The notes beneath the pieces were generated by a model. The model did not search any database, was not told the origin of the DNA, and saw nothing but the letters and a program-made list of their open reading frames with translations. Both the position numbers and the translations under genes were made by a program. Positions 33,754-43,080 of a stretch of 64,000 bases of DNA are shown here, piece after piece (position 1 is the stretch's first letter; every line of letters begins with the position of its first letter). This DNA comes from Spirochaetae bacterium HGW-Spirochaetae-1 (GTDB taxonomy: Bacteria > Spirochaetota > UBA4802 > UBA5550). The DNA is taken from positions 177,612 through 241,611 of the forward strand of contig PGXY01000004.1 of NCBI GenBank assembly GCA_002839375.1, in the 5' to 3' direction.

Positions 33754-34869
33754 TTATTTAATGATTTTTTCCACGGTAAGACCCTGGAGGTTTTTCCGGT
33801 ACCGGGCGGGAGACATGCCGGTCTGTTTCTTGAATGCTTCATAGAAGGATGATTTTGAATTGAATCCCACGGCAAAGGCTATTGAAAGAAGTGACCGGTC
33901 CTGTTCGGACTGCATCATGGAAAGAGCCTCGCCTATCCGGTACTGATTAATAAAAACATTAAAATTGACATTGAGCTTATTATTTAAAAATATGGAAAGA
34001 TGATGGGGCTGCATATCCAGCAATCCTGAAAGCCTCTTCAGTGACAGGTCCTCATCGCAATATAACTTTTCCAGTTCCATGAGGGACAGAAGCCTCGCTT
34101 TCACATCCTCCTCATCGATCCCCTTCAGATCATGAACCTTACCCGGCTTTTTCCTGCTTTTCATGTCCAGGGGAAAGAAGAGTTCAGGATGGACCTGCCC
34201 CATGATAAACCATGCGATGACAAAGAAACTTGTCAGCACCAGGGCCATGAGGGAAAACAGGGCAGCATTATAAATCATCGATATGATAAGCAGAACTGTA
34301 ATTACAAGGAGTGTGACTGTCACGGTGATTGCCAGCAGGGCAATGGGGCTCCTTTTATGATTCCGGATGACTGTCAGTATCTCCATTTGTGAAAGAATTG
34401 CTACGATGTAACCCAATATAACAGCCATTCCCAGTGAATGGGCCGATGAAACCATTGAATGATCCATGATGAAGACATATACTCCATGAAACGGCGTCGC
34501 CAGAACCGATTCCCGGAAAGTATGCAAAAGGACAAAGACCAGGGCAAAAACAAAGGGAACAAAATGTATTGCACTCTGTACGGAAAAGTGATAATCTTTC
34601 CTGAATGTTAACTGATAAAAGAGATAGATCGACGGACCAAGAATAAATTTGGCAAGGAGAAGCGCCATCTGACCCGCACTTCGGTAATCCGTCACTGCCC
34701 CGATAACGGCGTACTGCTGAAGCTGAATGACCGTCAGGCTGCAGAATATGCAGAAGAGCAATATATTCTTCACGGTCCTGCGAGACTGCAGCAATTGCAC
34801 AATAGCCAATAAAAAGCTCAAACCGGCGCCGAAAAGAATGAGCGAATATGTAGTATCGGGAAAAAGCAT
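33754..34869 (-). CDS. Membrane-bound AraC family regulator (7TM-like N-terminus)
   Basis: The 371-residue protein has about seven hydrophobic helices in residues 1-225, then a linker ('M-K-S-R-K-K-P-G-K') and an AraC HTH domain at the C-terminus ('L-S-L-K-R-L-S-G-L-L', 'I-A-F-A-V-G-F-N-S-K-S-S-F-Y-E-A-F-K-K-Q-T-G-M-S-P'). This layout is common in spirochaetes and Bacteroidetes and suggests that a signal in the membrane is passed to DNA binding. AAGGA lies nine bases before the ATG. It is upstream of, and on the same strand as, the activase gene, a possible target. Confidence 0.85.
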   Translation of the reverse strand: MLFPDTTYSLILFGAGLSFLLAIVQLLQSRRTVKNILLFCIFCSLTVIQLQQYAVIGAVTDYRSAGQMALLLAKFILGPSIYLFYQLTFRKDYHFSVQSAIHFVPFVFALVFVLLHTFRESVLATPFHGVYVFIMDHSMVSSAHSLGMAVILGYIVAILSQMEILTVIRNHKRSPIALLAITVTVTLLVITVLLIISMIYNAALFSLMALVLTSFFVIAWFIMGQVHPELFFPLDMKSRKKPGKVHDLKGIDEEDVKARLLSLMELEKLYCDEDLSLKRLSGLLDMQPHHLSIFLNNKLNVNFNVFINQYRIGEALSMMQSEQDRSLLSIAFAVGFNSKSSFYEAFKKQTGMSPARYRKNLQGLTVEKIIK

Positions 34870-35081
34870 AGTTATAATTCCTTAATAATAGCAGCAACTA
34901 ATCTAACATTATTGAATGATTTTCAAGTATTTAATTTTCCGAATAAATACAGACAGTAAATATTACCGTACAGAAGGAAAACTGCTATAAATAAAAATAG
35001 TTAATTCCTCTATTTTTGACATAAATGGTCCGATATTTTAACCGGATACTACAACCCGGACTGAACAATATCAGGGAAAAC

Positions 35082-36575
35082 ATGAGAAAAAGAAATACAT
35101 ATACCATGATCCTCTCATCAGCTGCGGTAATTTTTATTTCATTCTGCATCGTTACCGTTTCTGCATTTGCCGGTCCCTTTATTAAAATCGACAGCATCGA
35201 TGCCCAAGCTGAATTTCCCCGCATCGCCGTTACCATTTCTATCCATAATGTGAATAAATCTTTCATCCCCGGGCTTGACGAAAGCAACATCCTGGTCTAT
35301 GAAGACGGCTATCGCGTCAACTATGTAAAGGTAAAAGATCTCTCCGATTCAGAAGACCTGTTATACCTGGTCTTTTCCATAGATTCCAGCAAAAGCATCA
35401 GCCAGGAATTTCTTAAAAGCATCTGTAAATCAGCACAGGATATTGTCAACAGCACGGCACCCAAAGATAAAATAGCCGTATATCGTTTCAACGATGATGT
35501 TATTCTTATGAACAATTTCTCAGAAAACCGTTTAAACATCATCGATAACATTAATAGCATCGAAAGGCATGGAACCAAAACCCTGCTCTACAACGCCATA
35601 TATGACTCCCTCCAGATTCTTGGAGACGTTAACACAAAACGCAAAGCCGTAATTGTATTTACTGATGGTAAGGATGAAGGCAGCAGCGTTACGGATAATG
35701 ATGTAATCACCTTTGCCAGGGACAGCGTAATACCCGTCTATTTTATAAGCCTGGAATCATCACCGTCCATCCAGACCCTGGGCCGCATCGCCAAACTTTC
35801 GGGAGGCCGGCTCATTTACAGCAAAAAGCATGATGATGTGGTCAGGATGTATCAATCCATTTTATCCATGATCAAAAACAGATATGTCATCCAGTACCAG
35901 ACTATATCCCGCGCCGACGGCGCCCGGCATCAGCTGGAAGTACGGCTGAATTATGGGAACATCCGGGACCGCGACATACAGTCATTCATGGTACAGCACG
36001 ATATACTCTTTCTTAATATATTCAGGGACCAGAATACCATCCTGCTCCTGATGATAGTTATTCTTCTGGTTGTAATAATTATTACACTGACCTGGTTTTT
36101 TACCCATGGGACTAAACGGCTGAAAGATGGATCTGCTGCATCAACCGGTTTCTTTAAAAGAGCTGGTTCCGAAAACCAGGAAAACCTTGTTCGCCTGGAA
36201 GAGGATGAACGCCTTCGGGAGGACGAGGCTATAACATCCCATGATCCTTCATTCACCTACTCCGATGCCTGGCTTATGCAAAAGGTAGGACCCGATACAG
36301 GAAAAAAATTTCCCCTTTATTGGGATGAGACTACCCTGGGCAGCGACAAAGACAATGCCATTGCATTCAATGATCCGGCGGCCTCGCCGCATCATGCTAA
36401 AATTAAATGCATAAGGGATGCCTATTATCTTTTTGATATGATATCGGATGGCGGTACCTATCTTAACGGCAACAAGCTGCTCAGGCCCAAAATCCTCTAT
36501 GACTGGGATGAAATCCGCGTTGGCAAAACGCATTTTATATTCCGCGGCTCAAAAATCACCCGCGAGACCCTTTGA
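35082..36575 (+). CDS. VWA domain-TM-FHA domain protein
   Basis: The 497-residue protein starts at 35082 (AGGG six bases upstream); an earlier in-frame ATG adds 19 residues without a site. It has a signal/TM segment (about 9-28), then an exported VWA domain with MIDAS motif D-S-S-K-S (about 103-107) and 'T-D-G-K-D-E-G'. A TM helix follows (about 322-348), then a cytoplasmic FHA domain near the C-terminus ('S-P-H-H-A-K-I', 'S-D-G-G-T-Y-L-N-G'). In the FHA, the pThr-binding Arg of the usual 'G-R' is Ser ('L-G-S-D-K'). It may couple periplasmic ligand binding to a phosphothreonine or other cytoplasmic partner. Confidence 0.8.
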   Translation: MRKRNTYTMILSSAAVIFISFCIVTVSAFAGPFIKIDSIDAQAEFPRIAVTISIHNVNKSFIPGLDESNILVYEDGYRVNYVKVKDLSDSEDLLYLVFSIDSSKSISQEFLKSICKSAQDIVNSTAPKDKIAVYRFNDDVILMNNFSENRLNIIDNINSIERHGTKTLLYNAIYDSLQILGDVNTKRKAVIVFTDGKDEGSSVTDNDVITFARDSVIPVYFISLESSPSIQTLGRIAKLSGGRLIYSKKHDDVVRMYQSILSMIKNRYVIQYQTISRADGARHQLEVRLNYGNIRDRDIQSFMVQHDILFLNIFRDQNTILLLMIVILLVVIIITLTWFFTHGTKRLKDGSAASTGFFKRAGSENQENLVRLEEDERLREDEAITSHDPSFTYSDAWLMQKVGPDTGKKFPLYWDETTLGSDKDNAIAFNDPAASPHHAKIKCIRDAYYLFDMISDGGTYLNGNKLLRPKILYDWDEIRVGKTHFIFRGSKITRETL

Positions 36576-36613
36576 CAAACCTGCTTGACAAAAAAATACC
36601 TCCAATAAAATTG

Positions 36614-36626
36614 TTGACGATTCGTC
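36614..36626. promoter_or_regulatory. GACGA-T-TCGTC dyad upstream of response-regulator gene
   Basis: TTGACGATTCGTC is the same TTGAC-R-A-W-T-Y-GTC shape as the dyad over the -35 box at 23026-23038. It lies 155 bp before the HD-GYP gene. Whether it is an operator is inference. Confidence 0.35.
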
Positions 36627-36780
36627 ATTTTTCGGATATTTAATTAAGTACTATAGTTTCGTATTCCTTAATCACCTTGGGGGAAAACCTGCTTCTTTGA
36701 GGTTCCCATAAACAAGGCAATAATTCAAAAAAACATGCCATGAAACAGTATGGTACGACATTCCAAATTAAACCATAGCT

Positions 36781-38406
36781 ATGAATAAAATAACTGCCAT
36801 ACAGGAAGAGCCGGCGAGACTGCTTATCGTCGACGATGAACCGCTCATAAGAAAAATCCTCATTAAATATCTGAGTGATAAAAATTACATAATCGATACG
36901 GCTGAAGATGGAAGCCTTGCCCTGGAAAAATTGCAGCACAGCCCTTTTGACCTGGTCCTCACGGACCTTCGCATGCCGAAAATGGGCGGCCGGGAATTAC
37001 TAAAATTAATGTCCGAGCGCTTCCCTGATATTCCAAAAATCGTTCTCACGGGCTATGGCACCAATGAGGATATCATCATAGCCCTCAAAAATGGCGCCTA
37101 TGATTTTTTAACCAAACCCATCACCGATTTTACCATCCTGGATCACTCTATTCAGCGTGCCATTGAAAGGAAACGCCTCAATGACAAGAATAAAAAATAT
37201 GTAGAACAGTTGACACAGATCAATGAAATAATCTCTATGCTGAACAGCGGGAAAAGCACCGAGGATGTTTTCTACACGCTGTATATAATCCTGAAACGAA
37301 TAATCCCCTTTAACCGTCTTGCCCTGACTATCCTGGATTTTGAAAACAATATCACCTTGAAGCTGGTGGAATCGGACAGAAAAATCCTTCTTAACAAAGG
37401 AGATACCTTTAACATTACCGATACATCCCTTGAGATTGCTTCGGAAAAGAAAATAGCCCTGAATATAACGGACCTGGCCGAGTATTTTCATGAAAATCCC
37501 CTTTCTACTACAACGCAATTACTTATCGATGAAGGAATGGCATCCTATCTTGCCCTGCCCCTGATAGTAAATAACATCACCCGGGGATTTCTCCTCTTTG
37601 CTTCCGATAAAAAAGCCGCTTTTACCAGGGAACATATTACTTTTCTCGAATCCATAAGCGGTCAGATCGCCCTCAGTATCCAGCGCGGTGAACTTCTTTT
37701 TGAAATTGAACAGCATACAAAAAACCTGGAACACCTCGTTGAACTGAGATCCCGGCAGATCATTAAAACACAGAAAACCACAATTTTTGCCTTGAGCAAA
37801 CTGGCTGAAGCCAGGGATATGGAAACCGGCGATCATCTGGATCGCATTAGAAGCTACAGTGTATTCCTTGCCCAGCTTCATAAGTATATTGGCAATAACA
37901 AAGAAATAACCAGCCGTTACCTTCAGGACCTGTATGATTCCTCTATTCTTCACGACATCGGAAAGGTAGGTATTCCCGATATCATCCTGCTCAAGGAAAG
38001 TTTTTTAAATAACGCCGAATTTGAGATAATGAAAAGCCACACCACCATTGGATATGAGGCTCTTCGTTCGGCAACCCTTGAACTTGGCTCCGATTCCTTC
38101 CTCAACATGGCCATGAATATCACCCGGTATCATCATGAGCGTTGGGATGGCAGAGGATATCCGGAAGGCCTTATCGGAGAAGCAATCCCCCTTTCAGCAC
38201 GCATAGTAGCCATCACCGACGTCTATGACGCCCTGACGTCACGACGTCCCTATAAAGATGCCTATTCCCATGAAAAGGCCATCATGATCATGAAAGAAGA
38301 ATCATCACGTTTTGATCCCCAACTTTTTACTGTTTTTATGGATAATAACCATGAATTCAACAACATCCGCTTACGGATATCCACAGAGGAAATGATAGGT
38401 ATTTAG
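36781..38406 (+). CDS. Response regulator with GAF and HD-GYP domains (c-di-GMP phosphodiesterase)
   Basis: The 541-residue protein has a REC domain (acidic pocket D-D at 18-19, phospho-acceptor Asp62 in 'T-D-L-R-M-P', Lys112), a GAF domain (about 145-305), a short coiled coil, and an HD-GYP domain from about 340 with 'H-D-I-G-K-V-G-I-P-D' (391-400) and 'H-H-E-R-W-D-G-R-G-Y-P'. The intact catalytic ligands indicate c-di-GMP hydrolysis, controlled by phosphorylation and a GAF ligand. No histidine kinase is next to it. The downstream rhomboid gene starts 2 bp after its stop. Confidence 0.92.
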   Translation: MNKITAIQEEPARLLIVDDEPLIRKILIKYLSDKNYIIDTAEDGSLALEKLQHSPFDLVLTDLRMPKMGGRELLKLMSERFPDIPKIVLTGYGTNEDIIIALKNGAYDFLTKPITDFTILDHSIQRAIERKRLNDKNKKYVEQLTQINEIISMLNSGKSTEDVFYTLYIILKRIIPFNRLALTILDFENNITLKLVESDRKILLNKGDTFNITDTSLEIASEKKIALNITDLAEYFHENPLSTTTQLLIDEGMASYLALPLIVNNITRGFLLFASDKKAAFTREHITFLESISGQIALSIQRGELLFEIEQHTKNLEHLVELRSRQIIKTQKTTIFALSKLAEARDMETGDHLDRIRSYSVFLAQLHKYIGNNKEITSRYLQDLYDSSILHDIGKVGIPDIILLKESFLNNAEFEIMKSHTTIGYEALRSATLELGSDSFLNMAMNITRYHHERWDGRGYPEGLIGEAIPLSARIVAITDVYDALTSRRPYKDAYSHEKAIMIMKEESSRFDPQLFTVFMDNNHEFNNIRLRISTEEMIGI

Positions 38407-38408
38407 AT

Positions 38409-39290
38409 ATGCACGGACAAAATGTAAGCTTCCGTTTCGGCGGTCCCATCACTCCCATGGTCAAAAAACTCATGATCATCAATGGGGCTATCTTTCTGCT
38501 GCAACAATTTGTGAATCTTTTTTCGCCGGGAGCCATGGAGTCTCTTTTCGGATTGAATCATATTGGTCTCATTCATGAATTCAGGATATGGCAGCTCTTT
38601 ACTTATATGTTTCTTCACGGTGGCTGGCTGCATATCATATTCAACCTGCTTGCCCTGTGGATGTTTGCCGGTGAGCTGGAAAACCTCTGGGGAAGCAAAT
38701 TGTTCCTCCGGTATTATCTCTATGGCGGGATTGGTGCCGGATTATTTATATCCATAATGAACTATATTATTTTCAATAAATATATGGCAAATCCCACCAC
38801 CATCGGCGCCTCGGGAGCCCTGTATGCCATATTACTTGCCTATGGAATGATCTGGCCCAATCGCGAGGTTCTTCTCTATTTTCTCTTTCCCATCAAAATG
38901 AAATACCTTGTCCTCATTTTCGGACTCATGGAGTTCTTCGGCACCCTCTCTTCCATTGGGGGCCAGGGAGGCAATATAAGCCATATAGGACACCTGGGAG
39001 GCCTTATTTCGGGATATCTCTTTATCATGTATAAAAGGCGCGGAAAAATCGTCAGGCCCGTATCACCGACATCAAAAAAGGAGAATCTGCTGGGCAGATT
39101 GATGAAAAAAATCCGTCTGACCAAGAAGCGAAAAGAAATAGATACACGTATCAAGGCAAAGAAAATTATCGATGATCTTCTGGAAAAAATTGCCCGCAGT
39201 GGAATGAGTTCCCTTTCTCCTGAAGAAAAAAGACAGTTGGAATGGGCACGCCGGCACTACTATCCCGAAAGGAACGATACGGTGCATTGA
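38409..39290 (+). CDS. Rhomboid family intramembrane serine protease
   Basis: The 293-residue protein has six TM helices. 'F-L-H-G-G-W-L-H-I-I-F-N-L' (69-81) holds the conserved H-x-x-x-N of TM2, 'G-A-S-G' gives catalytic Ser135 and 'S-H-I-G-H-L-G-G' (191-198) the catalytic His. The C-terminal 80 residues are a basic, helical cytoplasmic tail. Substrates are unknown. The gene starts 2 bp after the HD-GYP stop and is probably co-transcribed. Confidence 0.9.
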   Translation: MHGQNVSFRFGGPITPMVKKLMIINGAIFLLQQFVNLFSPGAMESLFGLNHIGLIHEFRIWQLFTYMFLHGGWLHIIFNLLALWMFAGELENLWGSKLFLRYYLYGGIGAGLFISIMNYIIFNKYMANPTTIGASGALYAILLAYGMIWPNREVLLYFLFPIKMKYLVLIFGLMEFFGTLSSIGGQGGNISHIGHLGGLISGYLFIMYKRRGKIVRPVSPTSKKENLLGRLMKKIRLTKKRKEIDTRIKAKKIIDDLLEKIARSGMSSLSPEEKRQLEWARRHYYPERNDTVH

Positions 39291-39312
39291 CCGGTTTACA
39301 GCGGATAGGGAC

Positions 39313-39915
39313 TTATCTTACGAAGTGAGTCCTTCCGCAGAGGCCTTCATAATATTTTTTCCCGATAGAAACCTCATCGATCTGAAGAATCATTCTTCCC
39401 CTCAGCAGTCTCTTATTTACTTTTCGAACCTCTTCACCATCGCGGATAATGACTTTTAAATGCGATCGCATGCTTTTTTTTAAACTGTCACCCAGATTAC
39501 ATAGATTGAGAAAAATACCCCGATAGAAGATGATAACAGCCTCATCGGAAGGAACATGCTCCAGGCATTTCCTTACTTTATCAAAATCAATGACCGTATA
39601 ATCTTCAAGCTCAATATTTTCATTGAGCATCATGGCCCTGTCGAAAAGATTTTCCTCGCCGGTATTAAAATATTGTTCTATAAGAAGTTTGCTCAGGATG
39701 GTTTTCGTGGCGTGAATGGAACTGCGGAGATTCGATTCATATTGATCTCTGTCTATCCGGCCCTTTTCAAGCAGATCATTGGTACTTTGTACATATGCCC
39801 TGAAGGTATTCCATATTTCGGATATTTCAGCGGCATACAGTTTTATTAGTTCATCCAGCTCCCTTTGTGAAATCTTTTGAAAAGGTTTGAATTCCTCTTT
39901 TCCGTTGTCACTCAT
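39313..39915 (-). CDS. Hypothetical cytosolic protein
   Basis: The 200-residue protein starts at 39915, where GGGAGGTGAT is an excellent ribosome-binding site; an in-frame ATG 30 bases upstream lacks one. It has no signal or TM segment. It is mostly helical and charged, with a basic C-terminal third ('R-S-H-L-K-V-I-I-R-D-G', 'L-L-R-G-R-M-I-L-Q-I-D'). No family was recognised. Confidence 0.6.
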   Translation of the reverse strand: MSDNGKEEFKPFQKISQRELDELIKLYAAEISEIWNTFRAYVQSTNDLLEKGRIDRDQYESNLRSSIHATKTILSKLLIEQYFNTGEENLFDRAMMLNENIELEDYTVIDFDKVRKCLEHVPSDEAVIIFYRGIFLNLCNLGDSLKKSMRSHLKVIIRDGEEVRKVNKRLLRGRMILQIDEVSIGKKYYEGLCGRTHFVR

Positions 39916-40025
39916 GACAATCACCTCCCGGGACATATTGTCCATTTCAGTGACTGTTTTTAATATACTTAAATATATTCCCGTTGAGGCAAATTTTAGT
40001 ATTTTTATGATATATTTTTTATATA

Positions 40026-40853
40026 TTATTTTGTATCACTTTTCAGCCGTTCACGCCTTGAGAGTATGGTGACAGGGTCTATCTCTCCCACATTATTAAA
40101 AATGTAATCGGGCTGATAGGGAAACCGATTCACCATCTTTCTCGATGTCACTCCCGACAGCACCAGGCAGCAGGTCATGCCCGCTTCAAGGCCGCCCACA
40201 ATATCAGTGTCCATGCGGTCTCCTATCATAAAACTGCATGCCGTATGAACATCAAGCTTCCTGCGGGCCCAGTACATCATGGCCGGATTCGGCTTGCCCA
40301 GGAAATACGGTGCTATGCCCGTAACCTTCGCAATAGGGGCCACAAGAGCGCCGCAGGCCGGGACCGGTCCGCGATGTGAAGGACCCGTAAGATCGGGATT
40401 AGTGGCGATAAACCGCGCCCCTTCATTGATGAGGTGAGTCGCTTCAATTATACTGCGATAATCATATTCCTCGGTTTCTCCGACTATTACATAATCGGGT
40501 TTGCTTTTCGTAATAACCGCTCCTATTTTTTCCAGTTCCACGAGCAGGCCCTTTCCTCCAATGACGAAGGCCGAGCAGCCTCCCGGTTTCTGATATTTCA
40601 GAAAACTGGCCGTTGCCATGGCCGAAGTGTAAAAGTTTTCCACATCCACATCAATGCCCAGTTCATTAAGGCGGTCCCGTAATTCTTCCGGTGTATGATA
40701 GGAATTGTTGGTCAGAAAAAGAAACTTACTCTTATTTCTTTTCAGCTTTCGGACGAATTCCTCTGCTCCCTCTATGAGCGTCTTTCCTTTATTTATGACA
40801 CCATCCATATCAATTATAAAGGCCTTATCACAGGGTTTCAAATCTTTAGCCAT
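40026..40853 (-). CDS. HAD-IIA family hydrolase, NagD-like
   Basis: The protein has about 275 residues from the ATG at 40853 (GGAG nine bases upstream). It has the HAD motif I 'F-I-I-D-M-D-G-V-I' (Asp15/Asp17), motif II 'F-L-T-N-N-S', a C2A cap domain between motifs II and III, and motif IV 'I-G-D-R-M-D-T-D-I-x-G' typical of NagD/4-nitrophenylphosphatase/phosphoglycolate phosphatase members. It should dephosphorylate small sugar phosphates or nucleotides; the exact substrate is unknown. Confidence 0.88.
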   Translation of the reverse strand: MAKDLKPCDKAFIIDMDGVINKGKTLIEGAEEFVRKLKRNKSKFLFLTNNSYHTPEELRDRLNELGIDVDVENFYTSAMATASFLKYQKPGGCSAFVIGGKGLLVELEKIGAVITKSKPDYVIVGETEEYDYRSIIEATHLINEGARFIATNPDLTGPSHRGPVPACGALVAPIAKVTGIAPYFLGKPNPAMMYWARRKLDVHTACSFMIGDRMDTDIVGGLEAGMTCCLVLSGVTSRKMVNRFPYQPDYIFNNVGEIDPVTILSRRERLKSDTK

Positions 40854-40974
40854 ACTTCTCTTCTCCATTCATTATCCATTTTACCCATGCCTCGCAGAAA
40901 TATGCCTGGACTCACTTATATGTAGGGTATTAAGTATAATACTATGTCAATATACAAATAATTTATTGTGTAAG

Positions 40975-40988
40975 TTGATTGACATCAA
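40975..40988. promoter_or_regulatory. Consensus Fnr-type box TTGAT-N4-ATCAA
   Basis: TTGAT TGAC ATCAA matches the Fnr consensus fully. It overlaps a TTGACA hexamer (40979-40984) that could serve as -35 for the MORN gene (with TATCGA 16 bp on), so binding might repress it; it also lies 122 bp upstream of the divergent HAD-IIA gene. Confidence 0.45.
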
Positions 40989-41080
40989 TATTTTTTTCTG
41001 TATCGATGCTAATCCAGATGATAATGTTTTGATAATCCTGTCATTCATTCTTGAGAGCAGGATTGACCACGGAGAAGATG

Positions 41081-41899
41081 ATGAAACGAATTTCAGCTGC
41101 CTTACTTTTATTGCTTCTTTTTTCCGCATGCAGCGCTACCTTTGGCAAATATGTTGGAGAATACAAGGGCAACAGAAGACACGGCACAGGAACCTATACC
41201 TATTCCAACGGTGATATTTACGAGGGACAATGGCGCGACGATAAGCGCAGTGGCAGGGGGAAATGCTATTATGCAGACTTATCAACCTATGAAGGGAAAT
41301 GGAAAAATGATATGCGTAATGGCTTTGGTACATGCACTTACCCTTCAGGAGAAATATATACAGGCAACTGGGTAAACGACACCCGGGAAGGAAAGGGAAC
41401 CCTGACCTTCAATATCAAATCACAATGGTCCGACAATAAATATGTCGGTGACTGGAAAGAAGATAAAATGCACGGCCAGGGAACGTACTATTTCTCCGGC
41501 GGAAGTTATTATTCCGGTAAATGGGTTGATCATATCCGTTCCGGCCATGGCACCATGACATTTCCCAATGGAGATAAATATGTCGGTGCATGGGAAGATG
41601 ATCAGATGAACGGAACAGGTACCTGTTACTATCACAATGGCGATGTTTACAAAGGCTCATGGAAAAACGGTCATCGCCACGGCAATGGGGAACTCGTTGC
41701 GGGGAATGGATCATACTACAGCGGCAACTGGGAAAAGGACGAAAGAAGCGGTCTGGGCACCCTGATATATCCTGATAAATCAAAATACCGGGGTTACTGG
41801 AAGGAAGGCAAACGTCATGGAAATGGAACTCTTTATTCTCCCGGCGGCAGGATTTTAAAAAAAGGACGATGGGATCAAGATTTCTTTACCGGAGAATAG
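41081..41899 (+). CDS. MORN-repeat lipoprotein
   Basis: The protein has about 272 residues. ATG codons at 41078 and 41081 both follow GGAG; the second has the better spacing. The lipobox is F-S-A-C. Ten MORN repeats (Y-x-G-x-W-x-x-x-x-x-x-G-x-G-x-x-x-[YF]) of about 23 residues fill the rest; the fourth is longer by an insertion. A partial eleventh repeat ends the protein. MORN arrays form elongated beta sheets that bind lipids or proteins. The lipid anchor suggests an envelope scaffold. The next gene starts 9 bp downstream. Confidence 0.88.
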   Translation: MKRISAALLLLLLFSACSATFGKYVGEYKGNRRHGTGTYTYSNGDIYEGQWRDDKRSGRGKCYYADLSTYEGKWKNDMRNGFGTCTYPSGEIYTGNWVNDTREGKGTLTFNIKSQWSDNKYVGDWKEDKMHGQGTYYFSGGSYYSGKWVDHIRSGHGTMTFPNGDKYVGAWEDDQMNGTGTCYYHNGDVYKGSWKNGHRHGNGELVAGNGSYYSGNWEKDERSGLGTLIYPDKSKYRGYWKEGKRHGNGTLYSPGGRILKKGRWDQDFFTGE

Positions 41900-41908
41900 G
41901 ACCACATC

Positions 41909-42562
41909 ATGAATTACATACCCATACATAAAATCCCGGAGCAGAAACCTGCCTCTATTATCATACGTCATGCCGAAAGATTTTCCATTGATAATATGGT
42001 CAATGCCCTGGACATACGCCTCACGGAAAAGGGACACAATGACTCCCGCCTGCTTGGCAAAGAACTATCTAAGCTGGGACCAGCCACCATACATCACAGC
42101 CCCGTACCACGCTGTCAGGAAACGGCCCTGGGAATTCAGGACGGCATCCTTGAAGCAGGAGGAACCGTGCAATTCGGTGGATTTCTCATGGAAATGGGCG
42201 GACCCTATGTGCTGGGTGACTGGATGGAACTTGTCGAAGAAACCCGCAAACACGGCAGCGATCCCTTTGTACGAAAATGGTTCAACGGTGAACTGATGGA
42301 GGGTCTCATGATGCCCGTCAAGGAGGCGGCATTTCTAACGATAAATGTCCTCGTTAAACAGCTCAGGGAAGATAAGGGTTCCTTCATCAATATCAGCCAT
42401 GACTGGAATATTATGATTCTGCGGGAATTCTTTTTTGACATTAAACACGAAGAAGCGGGGCTTCCTGATTATCTTGACGGTATGGCAGCATATATCGATA
42501 ATGGACGGCTCCGCCTTCTCTATCACGACAGAGAAAAGGACATCACCCTCCCCCTTTCATAA
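41909..42562 (+). CDS. Histidine phosphatase superfamily protein
   Basis: The 217-residue protein has the catalytic 'I-I-I-R-H-A-E-R' motif (about 17-24) with nucleophilic His, a second Arg in 'S-P-V-P-R-C-Q-E-T-A' and the late 'I-S-H-D-W-N' with the second His. This is the two-branch histidine phosphatase arrangement. The substrate is unknown. It probably forms an operon with the MORN gene (9-bp gap). Confidence 0.82.
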   Translation: MNYIPIHKIPEQKPASIIIRHAERFSIDNMVNALDIRLTEKGHNDSRLLGKELSKLGPATIHHSPVPRCQETALGIQDGILEAGGTVQFGGFLMEMGGPYVLGDWMELVEETRKHGSDPFVRKWFNGELMEGLMMPVKEAAFLTINVLVKQLREDKGSFINISHDWNIMILREFFFDIKHEEAGLPDYLDGMAAYIDNGRLRLLYHDREKDITLPLS

Positions 42563-42569
42563 GCCGGCA

Positions 42570-43058
42570 TTACACCGTACCGCAATCCGTTACCTGGCTC
42601 TTCAAAAGGTCCACGGCGTGGGGAATAGCCTTTTCTATGAACCCCAGATTCTCCCTCACCGCCTTAGGACTTCCCGGAAGATTAATGATAAGGCTTTTAC
42701 CGCGTATTCCCGAGACAGCCCGTGAAAGCATGGCATGGGGTGTTATGGCCAGTGACCGTGCCCGCATAGCCTCGGCAAAGCCGGGAGCTTCCTTTTCTAT
42801 CACCGCCCTGGTAGCCTCGGGTGTGTTATCACGGGGTGCAAAGCCCGTACCTCCCGTGGTGAGAATAAGGTTAGCACCCTTATCCGCCAATCTGATCAGG
42901 CACTGCTGTATCTCCAGAAGATCGTCGGGAACAATTATTTCATCACAGACCTCGTATCCATGAGCTGTTGCCCAGCTCCGGATTTCGGGCCCCGAAAGGT
43001 CTTCCCTTTCTCCCCTCGAAGATCGATCGCTTACAGTGACTATCGCAACAGTTATCAT
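42570..43058 (-). CDS. mogA: Molybdopterin adenylyltransferase (MogA/MoaB family)
   Basis: The 162-residue protein starts at 43058 with GAGG five bases upstream. It has the MPT-binding motifs 'T-V-S-D-R-S-S-R-G', 'T-T-G-G-T-G-F-A-P-R-D-N-T-P-E' and 'N-L-P-G-S-P-K-A-V'. MogA transfers AMP to molybdopterin before Mo/W insertion. Length is typical of the MogA subclass. It follows a PstS-like gene by 22 bp on the same strand. This might hint at oxyanion uptake with cofactor use, but no permease is adjacent. MoaB-type function cannot be excluded. Confidence 0.87.
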   Translation of the reverse strand: MITVAIVTVSDRSSRGEREDLSGPEIRSWATAHGYEVCDEIIVPDDLLEIQQCLIRLADKGANLILTTGGTGFAPRDNTPEATRAVIEKEAPGFAEAMRARSLAITPHAMLSRAVSGIRGKSLIINLPGSPKAVRENLGFIEKAIPHAVDLLKSQVTDCGTV

Positions 43059-43080
43059 AACAGCCTCACATACCAAAAAT

